A DNA stretch of 64,000 nt from Nitrospirillum viridazoti CBAmc (GCF_000730165.1 NZ_CP022111.1:1240001-1304000); one strand, 5' to 3'; counted from the first letter of the stretch, positions 17,424 through 26,881 are shown. Notes: generated by a model not told the origin, from the letters alone. Translations and numbers: made by a program.

Positions 17424-18389
17424 CTACAGCACCCGCTCGAAGGCCGGCCGCACGTCCAGGCCATCGCCACCCAGCCCCACCTTGGCGAACTGGTCCACGA
17501 TGCTCTGCTGGTCGGCGATGATGCCATCGTCCAGCGGTACGGGATGGAAGTTGGTGCGGCGGATCATCAGGGCCGCCACCTCCGCCGGCACGCCCGTCTG
17601 CTGGGCGAAGACCGCGGCGTAGGCGTCGGGCTTGGCGGCGGAATACTCCCGCGCCCGGTCGATGCGGGCCACGAAGTCCCGCACCAGGGCGCGGCGGGCG
17701 GACAGCGCCGCCGGCGTGGACAGCAGATAGGACAGGCCGGGCATGCGCCCCTGCGCGTTCACCAGCACCTTCAGCCCGTCGTGCAATTCCCCCAGGGCGG
17801 TATAGGGGTCCCAGGTGGCCCAGGCGTCGATGCTGCCGGCCAGCAGGGCGGCCTTGGCGTCGTTGGGCGCCAGGAAGGCGATGGTCACCCTGTCCACCGG
17901 CACGCCCACCTCCGCCAGGGCGCGCAGCACCAGGAAATGGCCGATGGACCCCTTGCTGGTGGCGACCGTGCGGCCGGCGAGGTCGGCCACCGCCCGGACC
18001 GGGCCATCCGGCTTCACCAGCACGGCCGTGCCCTCACCGCTGGAACGATAGGCGGAGACCGCCTTGATCTGCGCCTTGCCCGCCAAGCCGAAGCCGAAGG
18101 GCGCGTCGCCCACCGCGCCCACGTCGATGGCCCGGGCGTTCAAGGCCTCGATCACCGGGGCGGCGTTGGGGAACTGCGCCCATTCCACCTGATAGTCCAG
18201 GCCGGGTTTGTCATCGGGATAGGCGCTGAGCAGGGCCTGCAACCCGCCGCGCTGGTCCCCCACCTTCAGGACGCCGGGCGCCTTCTTATCATCACAGGCC
18301 GTCAGCAGCGCTGGGCCGGCGACGACCACGCCCAAACCCGCACCCGCCCGCAAAAAGCCGCGTCGCGACCAATCCCGACCCCAAGCCAT
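17424..18389 (-). CDS. ABC transporter substrate-binding protein, aliphatic sulfonate family (second copy)
   Basis: A 321-residue binding protein with a Tat-like signal (SRRGFLRAG, residues 8-16) and lipobox LLTAC (Cys32). Conserved features are FPNAAPVIEALNARAIDVGAVGDAP and DLAGRTVATSKGSIGHFLVLRAL. It is a solitary gene: no permease or ATPase is adjacent on its strand, so it may dock with the SsuBC system at 14176-15981 as an alternative receptor. Upstream lies an interleaved inverted repeat (18473-18507). Confidence 0.87.
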   Translation of the reverse strand: MAWGRDWSRRGFLRAGAGLGVVVAGPALLTACDDKKAPGVLKVGDQRGGLQALLSAYPDDKPGLDYQVEWAQFPNAAPVIEALNARAIDVGAVGDAPFGFGLAGKAQIKAVSAYRSSGEGTAVLVKPDGPVRAVADLAGRTVATSKGSIGHFLVLRALAEVGVPVDRVTIAFLAPNDAKAALLAGSIDAWATWDPYTALGELHDGLKVLVNAQGRMPGLSYLLSTPAALSARRALVRDFVARIDRAREYSAAKPDAYAAVFAQQTGVPAEVAALMIRRTNFHPVPLDDGIIADQQSIVDQFAKVGLGGDGLDVRPAFERVL

Positions 18390-18472
18390 GATGCACCCAA
18401 ACCCATGCCATTGCAGCGAGAACCCAGGCTAGCGGACGGGCGCACCGGCGACTGTTTGATAAGTTTCAACAG

Positions 18473-18507
18473 TTCCTTGAGCGGTGGCGGTCCAAGGAAC
18501 GCTCAAG
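18473..18507. promoter_or_regulatory. Interleaved inverted repeats between the binding-protein and aldolase genes
   Basis: TTCCTTG (18473-18479) pairs with CAAGGAA (18493-18499), and CTTGAGCG (18476-18483) pairs with CGCTCAAG (18500-18507). The left arms overlap, so only one pairing can form at a time. It lies in the divergent intergenic region between 18389 and 18588 and is a candidate operator or switch. Confidence 0.45.
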
Positions 18508-18587
18508 CCAAGCTTTAAAATCCCCAATTTGACGTCCCGCCCGCGTGGATCGACGCTGAAGGCCAATCAACGCGATGGAGAATGAGG

Positions 18588-19379
18588 ATGGCGGACGGAT
18601 CCTACCTGGGCATCCAGTCCCTGAAGGGGCAGGTGGATGAGGCGGAGTGGCAGACGCGGGTTGAACTGGCGGCGCTCTACCGCCTGGTGGCGCTGTTCGG
18701 CTGGACCGACCTGATCTACACCCACATCTCCGCCCGCGTGCCGGGCCCGGAAGAGCACTTCCTGATCAACCCCTATGGCCTGTACTTCGATGAGATCACG
18801 GCCAGCAGCCTGGTGAAGGTGGACCTGGACGGGAACATCCTGCAGGCGCCGGTGTGGGGCGACACGGAATATGGCATCAACCCGGCGGGTTTCACCATCC
18901 ATTCCGCCATCCACGGCGCCCGGCATGACGCCAAGTTCGTCATCCATCTGCACACCGCCGACGGCATCGCCGTCTCGGCGCACAAGGAGGGGCTGCTGCC
19001 CCTGAACCAGCATTCCCTGACCGTCATTCCGCGCCTGGCCTATCACGACTATGAAGGCATCGCCCTGCATCTGGATGAGCGGGAGCGGCTGGTGGCTGAT
19101 CTGGGCGACAAGAGCCTGATGCTGCTGCGCAACCACGGCACCCTGGCCCTGGGCCCCACTGCCGCCCATGCCTTCCTGGGCATCCATGCCCTGGAACGTT
19201 CCGCCACCCTGCAGGTGCGCACCCTCAGCGCCGGCCGCGACGGCATCCTGCTGGCGCCCCAGCACGCCCAGGCCGAGGTGCGCCAGCAGGTGGCCAACCA
19301 CCGCCCCGACCACGCCAAACTGCCCTGGGCCGGCCTGCTGCGCCGCCTGGCCCGGGAGTCGCCGGGGTATGATAGCTGA
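18588..19379 (+). CDS. Class II aldolase/adducin family protein
   Basis: A 263-residue class II aldolase fold. Zinc ligands are visible as HLHTADG (His-X-His) and LLRNHGTL; the N-terminal LFGWTDLIYTHISARVPG is the family signature. Members include fuculose-phosphate aldolase, ribulose-phosphate epimerase and decarboxylating or dehydratase-like enzymes, so the reaction is not assigned. Start at 18588 was chosen because GGAG lies 7 nt upstream, whereas the ATG at 18582 is only 1 nt from it. Confidence 0.87.
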   Translation: MADGSYLGIQSLKGQVDEAEWQTRVELAALYRLVALFGWTDLIYTHISARVPGPEEHFLINPYGLYFDEITASSLVKVDLDGNILQAPVWGDTEYGINPAGFTIHSAIHGARHDAKFVIHLHTADGIAVSAHKEGLLPLNQHSLTVIPRLAYHDYEGIALHLDERERLVADLGDKSLMLLRNHGTLALGPTAAHAFLGIHALERSATLQVRTLSAGRDGILLAPQHAQAEVRQQVANHRPDHAKLPWAGLLRRLARESPGYDS

Positions 19380-19493
19380 CCCTTTCGCGTGGGCGATCCA
19401 GCCCCCGCATTGCGCCCCGTCCGGGACATCGCCAATATCGGTTCGCGCGCCGGCGCGGATGGTGAGGCGCACCAGTCCTCGACGGGGAAAAGC

Positions 19494-20468
19494 ATGCGAC
19501 GGTCCAGGTGGACGTACTATGTGCCCGCTGCCGGTCTTCTGATTTGGGTGCTGGCGACGGGAACCAGAGCGTGGGGCCAGACGGCGCCCACGACCGCCGG
19601 GGCTGCCTACCCCTGCTATGAGGCGGCCAATCCTGATGATATTCGCCTGTGGCCTGGGCGGGCGCCGGGGGCGGTGGGGGATGAGCCCTGTCGCGACATC
19701 CCGTTCGTCCAGGTTTTCCGGGCAGGCGGTGTGGATCCCGGCCCGGCCCTCGTGCTCATCCCCGGCGGCGGCTACGATCACCTGTCCAACGAGCGCGAGC
19801 AGGCGACGGTCGCGGCCTATTTCGCCGAACACCTCAAGATCACCACCTTTTTGCTGTCCTACCGGCTGGTGCAGCCGGACGGGACGTACCGCTACCCCGT
19901 GCCGCTCTGGGATGGCCGCCGCGCGGTGCGGCTCGTCCGCACCCTGTCGGCCCGCTATGGGGTGGACCCCAATCGCATCGGCGTGTTTGGCTTTTCCGCC
20001 GGCGGCCACTTGGCCGCCCTGATCGCCTTCCGGCCCAAAGACGATTTCGGCTTCACCCCAGGGGACGTCATCGATGCGGCGGACGACACGGTGGCCGTCC
20101 TGGGGCTGGGTTATCCCTTGGTCGCCCTTGATCCTGCCGTGGTGCCGCCGTCCGGCAGCGTCAGACACCTGTTGGCCGGCTACCACGGCGCAGAGCGGGC
20201 CGCCCTGGAACAACAACTTTCCGCCCAGACGCAGATTGGCCCGGACGCGCCGGCGGTTTTCCTATTCGACGGGCTGGATGACCAGCGTGTCAGCTCCAAG
20301 AACAGCCTTCTGCTGGCGCAGGCCCTGCGTGACGCGGGGGTGCCCAACGACATCCATCTGTTTGACCATGGCCCCCACGGGGTGGGGCTGGCAATGGGCG
20401 TTACCGGAGAAGAGGCGTGGCCCCGCCTGTTTCAGGACTGGCTACTGCAGCGCGGCTTTCTCCCATAA
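19494..20468 (+). CDS. Secreted alpha/beta hydrolase (acetyl-xylan esterase-like)
   Basis: A 324-residue protein with a signal peptide (RRSRWTYYVPAAGLLIW, cleavage near GTRAWGQ). The oxyanion motif IPGGGYDHL, the nucleophile GFSAGGHLAA, the Asp in FDGLDDQRVS and the His in FDHGPHGVGL form the esterase machinery of the BD-FAE/AxeA1-like group that deacetylates sugars. GGGGAAA precedes the ATG. The gene is 114 bp after the aldolase on the same strand. Periplasmic; natural ester unknown. Confidence 0.82.
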   Translation: MRRSRWTYYVPAAGLLIWVLATGTRAWGQTAPTTAGAAYPCYEAANPDDIRLWPGRAPGAVGDEPCRDIPFVQVFRAGGVDPGPALVLIPGGGYDHLSNEREQATVAAYFAEHLKITTFLLSYRLVQPDGTYRYPVPLWDGRRAVRLVRTLSARYGVDPNRIGVFGFSAGGHLAALIAFRPKDDFGFTPGDVIDAADDTVAVLGLGYPLVALDPAVVPPSGSVRHLLAGYHGAERAALEQQLSAQTQIGPDAPAVFLFDGLDDQRVSSKNSLLLAQALRDAGVPNDIHLFDHGPHGVGLAMGVTGEEAWPRLFQDWLLQRGFLP

Positions 20469-20482
20469 CAGCACACCCATCC

Positions 20483-21367
20483 TCATGCCGCGTTGGCCCG
20501 CGGCTCATCCTCTTCGCCATCGTCGTCCCCGGCGCCTTGGGCGCTGATCGCCTGGTGCACCAGACTGATCAGGCTGGTGATGGATTCCGACGGGTTGGGA
20601 CGATGGGCCAGGATGACGCTGACGGGGGCCAGGGGCGGCAGCACACCCAGCGGCAGGGGCGGCAGCGGGTCGAAGGCCATGGCGCGGCAGGTCAGGCCCA
20701 GGCCGGCGCGCACGGCGGCGCGCAGGCTGGACAGGTTGGGCGTTTCCACCACGATGCGGTGGGGCCGGCCGATGCGGTCCAGGGCCGCCAGCGCCGCCTC
20801 GCGGAAGCGGCAGGGCGTTTCCAGCACCACCAGGGGCAGCACGTCGGCACTCAACAGTTCCGGATTGCCCATCCAGCGCACCGGCACGGTCAGCACCCCG
20901 TTGGGGTCCCCCGCCGGGCCAAAGCCCGCCACCACATCCAGCCGGTCGGCCGTCATCTGTTCCAGCAGTTCGGCGGTGCCGGCGATGCGGGCGTGCAATT
21001 GCGCCTGGGGATGGATCTGGGCGTAGCTGGCCAGCACCCCGGTCAGCAGCGTGTCGGTCATGTCCTGCACCATGCCCACCCGCACCGGGCCGGCGAAGGC
21101 GCCGGCAGTAACGGCGCTGACCGCCTGCTCGTTCATTTCCAGGATCTTGCGGGCGAAACCCAGCAAGGTCACCCCCGCCGGCGCCAGCGTCAGGCGCCGC
21201 CCCTCACGCAGGAACAGCTGCGTCTGCAACAGGTCCTCCAGCCGCTTGATCTGCAGGCTGAGGGCCGACTGGGTCAGGAAGATGCGCTCCGTCGCCTTCT
21301 GCAGGGTGCCGGCGTCAACGATGGCGACGAAGGTGCGCAGCAGCTCGGTGGGCAGATTGGGGGGCAT
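20483..21367 (-). CDS. LysR-family transcriptional regulator
   Basis: A 294-residue LysR protein: helix-turn-helix LLRTFVAIVDAGTLQKATERIFLTQSALSLQIKRLE at 9-44, effector domain from about 90, and an acidic Asp/Glu-rich tail (AGDDDGEEDEPRANAA). It is divergent from the TonB receptor gene at 21712, across a 344-bp gap, and may regulate it. Convergent with the esterase gene, 14 bp apart. Confidence 0.9.
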   Translation of the reverse strand: MPPNLPTELLRTFVAIVDAGTLQKATERIFLTQSALSLQIKRLEDLLQTQLFLREGRRLTLAPAGVTLLGFARKILEMNEQAVSAVTAGAFAGPVRVGMVQDMTDTLLTGVLASYAQIHPQAQLHARIAGTAELLEQMTADRLDVVAGFGPAGDPNGVLTVPVRWMGNPELLSADVLPLVVLETPCRFREAALAALDRIGRPHRIVVETPNLSSLRAAVRAGLGLTCRAMAFDPLPPLPLGVLPPLAPVSVILAHRPNPSESITSLISLVHQAISAQGAGDDDGEEDEPRANAA

Positions 21368-21711
21368 GGGGCACGGTCCTCACTGTCCATGGGTTCTCAT
21401 TGACCCCAATTACACATGCCGATACGCAAGACAGCAACCTGAGTCCGCAGCATAGCGATGTACAATATATCGCATAGCTCCATATTTCACACTTATTTAG
21501 TGCATTATAAGAATCCAGCCTTTCCAAGGCCTCATCCCGGGCGGCCCGCCGCAATGATGCGCGGCCTGACTACCAATTTAGTGCCCTCATCAAATCCTCA
21601 AGGATAAGTCGATTTACGGGCCAGGGCGGCGGCCTGTCTAAAAACCCAACGCTTTATTCAACATCGGGGAAGCCCGGCAGGCGTGCCAAGTCGGGCCCAA
21701 GGGGGTTTTAC
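21368..21711. other. 344-bp intergenic region between divergent LysR and TonB receptor genes
   Basis: AT-rich around 21450-21510. It holds GCGAT (21455-21459) and ATCGC (21469-21473) facing each other, the palindrome ATCCTCAAGGAT (21594-21605), and a GC hairpin near 21669-21696 before the GGGGG ribosome-binding site of the receptor. No open frame with a supported start is seen. Probably the promoter and operator region for both genes. Confidence 0.5.
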
Positions 21712-24225
21712 ATGCATGCCGCTGCTATTCTGAGCCGTCACAAGATCCTGCTGCTGGCCACCGCGCTGGCCCTGCCCACCGTTGCCGTCACGGCGCACGC
21801 GGGGGAGCTGGCCGCCCCGGCGACCGCGACCACCGGGGCCCTGACCAGCGATAGTGTGGAATTGGACGCGGTGCAGGAAACGGTGGTGACCGGCCTGCGC
21901 GGCGGCAGCCGGGCGGCCATCGACAGCCCCTCCCCCATCGATGTCGTCGGCTCGGCGGCTTTGGCGGAAACGGGCAAGGTCGGCCTGAAGGAACTGCTGA
22001 ACCAGCTGGTGCCGTCCTTCAACCTGCCCGGCGTGAACGGCGGTGGCACCAGCTGGACCGTGCGCTCCACCACCATGCGCGGCCTGAACGGCGACCAGGC
22101 GCTGGTGCTGGTCAACGGCAAGCGCCGGCACAACACGGCGCTGATCAATAATCTGGCGCGCATCGCCAACGGCGGCGTGCCGGTGGATCTGGACCTCATC
22201 CCGGTGGGCGCCATCGACCATATCGAGGTGCTGCGCGACGGGGCCGCCGCCCAGTATGGCTCCGACGCCATCGCCGGCGTCATCAACGTCATCCTGAAGA
22301 ACGCGCCCGAGGGCGGCAGCGTGGAAAGCAGCCTGGGCCAGAACTATGGCGGTGACGGCTTCACCAAGCACGTCGCCGCCAATTACGGGCTGGAGTTGCC
22401 CCGGCAAGGCTTCCTCAATCTCTCCGCCGACTATAAGGACAACCAGTCGGCCAGCCGCGCCGCGCCCACCAGCGTGGCCAACCTGTACAACCCCCTGGCC
22501 AACGGTGCCCGCGACCCGCGCGAGGCCACGGCCGACCGCACCTTCTACGGCAGCAGCTACGGCCCGGGGCAGGAGACGATCTACAGCGGGTCGTACAACG
22601 CGGAACTGCCGATAGGGGACGATGTCACCCTCTATTCCTTCAGCACCGTGTCCAAGCGCCGCTCACGCAAGAACACCGGCAGCTTCCTGCCTAACAACAT
22701 CAACTCCCTGCCCGAGGTGTATCCCAACGGCTTCAACGCCCTGCGCCGCATCTGGGAGACGGATTTCCAGACCACGGTGGGCGGGCGGGGTGAGATCGCC
22801 TCATGGTCCTGGGACCTCAGCACCACCTACGGCCGCGACGATGCCAAGCTGGACGGCGAGAACACGCTGAACGCCACCTTGGGCCCGACCAGCCCCACCT
22901 ATTTCCACCTGGCCGACCAGATCTTCGACCAGGTGACCACGGATCTGGACGTCAGCCGGGCCCTGGATCTGGGCCTGCCCGCCCCCGTGACCGTGGCCTG
23001 GGGCCTGGAACACCGGTATGAGCGCTATGAGATCGACCCCGGCGACCCGGCCAGCTACATCATCGGCAGCTACGTCATTCCCAGCGGCTACTACGCCGGG
23101 CAGCATCCGCAGCCGGGCCTGGCCTCCTACACCGGCACCTCGCCCGCCGACAGCGGCGCCATCGCCCGCAACAACGCCGCGGCCTATATCGACCTGGCCA
23201 CCAACCTGACGCCCGCCTGGTCGGTGGACGCCGCCGGCCGGGTGGAGCACTACACCGGCGCCGTGGGCGACACCGCCAGCGGCAAGCTGGCCACCCGTTA
23301 TGAGCTGGCGCCCGGCTACGCCCTGCGCGGCACGGTCAGCAACGGCTTCCGCGCGCCCTCGCTGGCGCAGACCATCTACGCCTCCTCCACCTTCACCGGC
23401 ACGGTGGATGCCGCCGGCAATTACATCACCTTGCCCATCAAGGTGCTGCCCGCGACCTCGGGCGAGGCCAAGGCCCTGGGCGCCACGCCGCTGACGCCCG
23501 AGACCTCCACCAACTACAGCGTGGGTGTGACAGCGGAACCGGCGCACGGCCTGCAGCTGACGCTGGACGCCTACCGCATCGACATCAAGGACCGCATCGT
23601 CGAAACCGGGCTGCTGACCGGCAACGCCGTTTCCACCATCCTGCAGCGGGCCGGTTTCGCCCCCGGGCTGTCGGCGCAGTACTACACCAACGCCGTCGAC
23701 ACCCGGACGGAGGGCGTGGACGCCGTGGCCAACTACCTGGTCGATCTGGGCGACGCCGGCGACGTACGGCTGGGGGCCGCCTACAGCTGGACGCGCACCT
23801 ACATCACCCACATCAAGCCGACGCCCATCCAGCTGTCCAGCCTGGGCTACGCCCTGTTCGACCGGCAGCGCCAGGCGGACCTGACCGACGGCACGCCGCG
23901 TGGCAAGGCCATCCTGTCCGCCAACTGGCACTGGGACCGCCTGCATATCGATACCCGCGTCACGCGCTACGGGAGCTATACCGAGGCCGGCACGGTGGCC
24001 GCCAACGACCGCACCTTCGGCGCCAAATGGATCACCGACCTGGATGTGGGCGTGGACCTGACCGACCGCATCAGCGTCAGCCTGGGCGCCAACAACCTAT
24101 TCGACGTCTATCCCGATGCCATCGGCATCGTCGACGCCAAGACCGGCCTGAACAAATATGGCCTGTTCTCCCCCTTCGGCATCACCGGCGGCTATTACTA
24201 CAGCCGCGTGTCGGTGAAGTTCTGA
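21712..24225 (+). CDS. TonB-dependent outer-membrane receptor
   Basis: An 837-residue receptor with a signal peptide ending near AVTAHAG (about residue 31), TonB-box-like QETVVTGLRGG, plug motifs (MRGLNGDQALVLVNGKRRH, IDHIEVLRDGAAAQYGSDAIAGVINVIL) and a barrel ending YYYSRVSVKF. The VLVNGKRRH and RDGAAAQYGSDAIAGVIN pattern is the iron-complex/catecholate-like group with many sphingomonad homologues. GGGGG is 6 nt upstream of the start. It precedes a flavin monooxygenase gene on the same strand, so import of an organosulfur or organonitrogen compound for that enzyme is possible (inference). Confidence 0.92.
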   Translation: MHAAAILSRHKILLLATALALPTVAVTAHAGELAAPATATTGALTSDSVELDAVQETVVTGLRGGSRAAIDSPSPIDVVGSAALAETGKVGLKELLNQLVPSFNLPGVNGGGTSWTVRSTTMRGLNGDQALVLVNGKRRHNTALINNLARIANGGVPVDLDLIPVGAIDHIEVLRDGAAAQYGSDAIAGVINVILKNAPEGGSVESSLGQNYGGDGFTKHVAANYGLELPRQGFLNLSADYKDNQSASRAAPTSVANLYNPLANGARDPREATADRTFYGSSYGPGQETIYSGSYNAELPIGDDVTLYSFSTVSKRRSRKNTGSFLPNNINSLPEVYPNGFNALRRIWETDFQTTVGGRGEIASWSWDLSTTYGRDDAKLDGENTLNATLGPTSPTYFHLADQIFDQVTTDLDVSRALDLGLPAPVTVAWGLEHRYERYEIDPGDPASYIIGSYVIPSGYYAGQHPQPGLASYTGTSPADSGAIARNNAAAYIDLATNLTPAWSVDAAGRVEHYTGAVGDTASGKLATRYELAPGYALRGTVSNGFRAPSLAQTIYASSTFTGTVDAAGNYITLPIKVLPATSGEAKALGATPLTPETSTNYSVGVTAEPAHGLQLTLDAYRIDIKDRIVETGLLTGNAVSTILQRAGFAPGLSAQYYTNAVDTRTEGVDAVANYLVDLGDAGDVRLGAAYSWTRTYITHIKPTPIQLSSLGYALFDRQRQADLTDGTPRGKAILSANWHWDRLHIDTRVTRYGSYTEAGTVAANDRTFGAKWITDLDVGVDLTDRISVSLGANNLFDVYPDAIGIVDAKTGLNKYGLFSPFGITGGYYYSRVSVKF

Positions 24226-24369
24226 GCCATCCTTCAGCGCCGCCAAACAGTCGCTGCACGATTTCCAAAATTTCCCGGCGGTCCGGCGGCGCTAGACTTT
24301 CCTTGAGATAGCCCCATCCCGAACCGATCAACCGGCGGCCAGCTCGGCCGCCGACTGGAGACACGCACC

Positions 24370-25697
24370 ATGACCCGTTCCCTGCACCTGGGCGCCATCC
24401 TGGCCGGCGTCGGCACCAGCCACGACGACTGGCGCGACCCCGACCTGCCCGGCGACGCCAGCATCGACATCAATTGGTACATCGACGCCGCCCGCCAGGC
24501 GGAGGCCGCCAAGTTCGACCTGGTCTTCATCGTCGACAGTCCCTACATCACGCCCGACAGCGCCCCCCATTTCCTGAACCGGTTGGAACCGCTGACCCTG
24601 CTGTCGGCCCTGGCCGTTTCCACCAGCCACATCGGGCTGGTGGGCACGCTGACCACTTCATACTGGGAGCCGTACAACGTCGCCCGCCAGTTCGGCTCGC
24701 TGGACAACATCAGCCGCGGACGCGCCGGCTGGAACGTGGTGACCACCGGGCTGGAAGGCGCCGCCCGCAACTATGGCCGGGACCACCACCTCGACCATGC
24801 GGAGCGTTACCAGCGCGCCCGGAGTTCGTGTCCGTCGTCCAAGGCCTGTGGGACAGCTATGAGGATGACGCCTTCCCCCGCGACAAGGCGGCGGGCGTGT
24901 TCCTGGACAAGACCAAGCAGCACGCGCTGAACCACAAGGGCCGCTTCTTCTCCGTCGCCGGGCCCCTGGCCCTGACCCGCAGCCCGCAGGGCCAGCCGGT
25001 CATCTTTCAGGCGGGCGACAGCGACGCTGGCCGCGACCTGGGTGCCACCATCGCTGACGCCACCTTCGCCAGCGCCGACGGGTTCGAGGCGGCCCAGGCC
25101 TACTACGCCGACTTGAAGGCGCGCGCCGCCGCCCAAGGGCGCAACCCCGACCACATCGTCGTCCTGCCCGGCCTGACCGTCACCATCGCCGACACGCAGG
25201 AGGAGGCGGACCGCCTGGCCGCAGCACACGAGGCGGAACTGGATTTGGACAAGCTGCTGGTCCAGCTGGGCCGTCCCTTCAACTACCACGACTTCCGCCT
25301 GTACGACCTCGACGCGCCTTTCCCCGACCTCAGCCATGTCAGCCTGAACGGCTACAAGGGCCATGCGGAGCGCATCATCAAGACCGCGCGGGAGGAAGGC
25401 CTGACCCTGCGTGAGGCGGCGTGGCGTTTCGGCCGCTGGCGCTCCGGCTTCGTCGGCACGCCGGAGGCGGTGGCCGACGAGATCGAGCGCTGGTTCACCG
25501 GGCGGGCGGCCGACGGCTTCAACATCCATGTCACCAAGCCCGGCGCCTTCGCCCAGTTCACGGACAAGGTGGTTCCCATCCTGCAGCGCCGGGGCCTGTT
25601 CCGCGCCGATTACACGGCCCGCACCCTGCGCGGCCACCTGGGCCTGCCCATCCCCGCCAACCGGTACAGCGGGCGGCTGGCGCAAGTGGCGGAATAA
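24370..25697 (+). pseudogene. LLM-class flavin monooxygenase (NtaA/SnaA/DszA type), frameshifted
   Basis: Reading starts at 24370 (GGAG 9 nt upstream) with MTRSLHLGAILAGVGTSHDD and follows the NtaA/SnaA family up to DHAERYQRA at about 24819. The family sequence then continues in another frame from 24822 as EFVSVVQGLWDSYEDDAF to the stop at 25697. Between the two there are only two bases (24820-24821) where a codon is expected, so one base is missing. Both halves are otherwise intact and together give about 440 residues, the normal length. Either a recent frameshift or a sequencing error. These enzymes oxidise nitrilotriacetate, dibenzothiophene sulfone and related compounds with FMNH2. Confidence 0.85.
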
Positions 25698-25913
25698 GGC
25701 CCGGCGGGTCATGTCCAATTGGGGGGATGAATAGCGGTGCCCTTCCCCCCGCCATCGGTGGTAGCGTGCGGGGATGGGCATTACCCCATCCCCGACGTTG
25801 ACCACGGGCGGGCGCAGCACCACTAACTTCAAGATTGCCAGGCCCTGGCCGCCAGCGGCGCGGGGAACGGCGCATAACTCATAACCCCAATTGATCCGGG
25901 ACTTGGAACAGAG

Positions 25914-26648
25914 ATGAGCACGCAGACCCTTCCCGCCTTCTACCAGCGCCCCCGCCCCCTGGCCGCGGAGCGTGACGGCGACCTGTCGCTGGCGCCCGCC
26001 GCCGGCTACCAGTTCGCCGCCGGCTCCAACTCCGTGCCGGTGATTGCGGCGGAGTTCACGCTGGCCTGCAAGCACTACCCCATCCTGTTCCTGGACGGCG
26101 CCCCGCCCCAGGCCGTGGCGCTGCTGGGCTTGCGCAATGGCGAGAACCTGTTCGTGGACGCCGACGGCACCTGGGAATCCGGCGCCTACATCCCCGCCTA
26201 TGTCCGCCGCTACCCCTTCATCTTCCTGGAGAACCGCGAGAAGGCGGAATTCACCCTGTGCATCGACGAGGCGGCCTCCAGCCTCAGCCACGGCGGCCCC
26301 AACAAGCTGTTCGAGGGCGGCCAGCCCACCGAGGTCACCCGCAACGCCCTGGCCTTCTGCAGCGACTACCAGGGCCACTACAACGCCACCACCGAGTTCG
26401 TGGAGGCCCTGATCAAGGCCGACCTGCTGGTGGAGAACCGCGCCGACGTCACCCTGAAGGACGGCCAGAAGCTGAGCCTGGCCGGCTTCAAGGTCATCGA
26501 TGAAGCCAAATTCAACCAGCTGCCGGCCGAGGACTTCCAGCGCTGGCGCGAGCGCGGCTGGCTGGCCCTGGCCTATGCCCATTTCATCTCGGTCAGCAAC
26601 TGGGCCGGCCTGGTGGACCGCACCTCGCAGCGCCCGGCGACCAACTGA
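25914..26648 (+). CDS. SapC family protein
   Basis: A 244-residue protein matching the SapC family (NSVPVIAAEFTLACKHYPILF, PAYVRRYPFIFLEN, CIDEAASSLSH, YADLL-like EALIKADLLVENRADVTLKDGQKLSLAGFKVIDEAKFNQLP, WLALAYAHFISVSNW). SapC was named from a Campylobacter S-layer locus, but in alphaproteobacteria it is often found near TonB receptors and its function is not known. A strong terminator follows at 26671. Confidence 0.87.
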   Translation: MSTQTLPAFYQRPRPLAAERDGDLSLAPAAGYQFAAGSNSVPVIAAEFTLACKHYPILFLDGAPPQAVALLGLRNGENLFVDADGTWESGAYIPAYVRRYPFIFLENREKAEFTLCIDEAASSLSHGGPNKLFEGGQPTEVTRNALAFCSDYQGHYNATTEFVEALIKADLLVENRADVTLKDGQKLSLAGFKVIDEAKFNQLPAEDFQRWRERGWLALAYAHFISVSNWAGLVDRTSQRPATN

Positions 26649-26670
26649 CGCAGCGCCTTTAGCCTTAAAT

Positions 26671-26708
26671 GAAACGGCGGCCCGGGTCATCCCGCGGCCG
26701 CCGTTTTC
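26671..26708 (+). terminator. Rho-independent terminator after sapC-family gene
   Basis: AAACGGCGGCC pairs with GGCCGCCGTTT, the stem extended by CGGG/CCCG around a TCAT loop, ending in TTTTC. It starts 22 bp after the stop at 26648. Confidence 0.85.
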
Positions 26709-26761
26709 ATATCCGGGCATATTCCACAAGCTGGGCGCGGACAATCAAGTCCACGCGGGCG

Positions 26762-26881
26762 TCACACCGGCGCGCCGCCATACAGCATGCCCAGCAACAT
26801 GAGATACAGCAGCGCCGCCAAGGGCAGGCACGCCTCGCCCCACATCTGGGCCCGTTGCTCGACCTTCGCCATCGCCGTCAT
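26762..26881 (-). CDS. Small hypothetical single-span membrane protein (39 aa)
   Basis: The frame encodes MTAMAKVEQRAQMW followed by a hydrophobic segment (LPLAALLYLMLLGML, residues 19-33) and the end YGGAPV, then TGA. GAGG lies 6 nt before the ATG. A basic N-terminus plus one membrane helix is typical of small inner-membrane proteins, but no family is recognised and the frame could be chance. Confidence 0.4.
   Translation of the reverse strand: MTAMAKVEQRAQMWGEACLPLAALLYLMLLGMLYGGAPV

Noticed and set aside
21694-21711. CCAAGGGGGTTTTAC before the TonB receptor as part of a SAM-II-type riboswitch
   Set aside because: Only the ribosome-binding stretch is similar; the upstream pseudoknot arms cannot be found.
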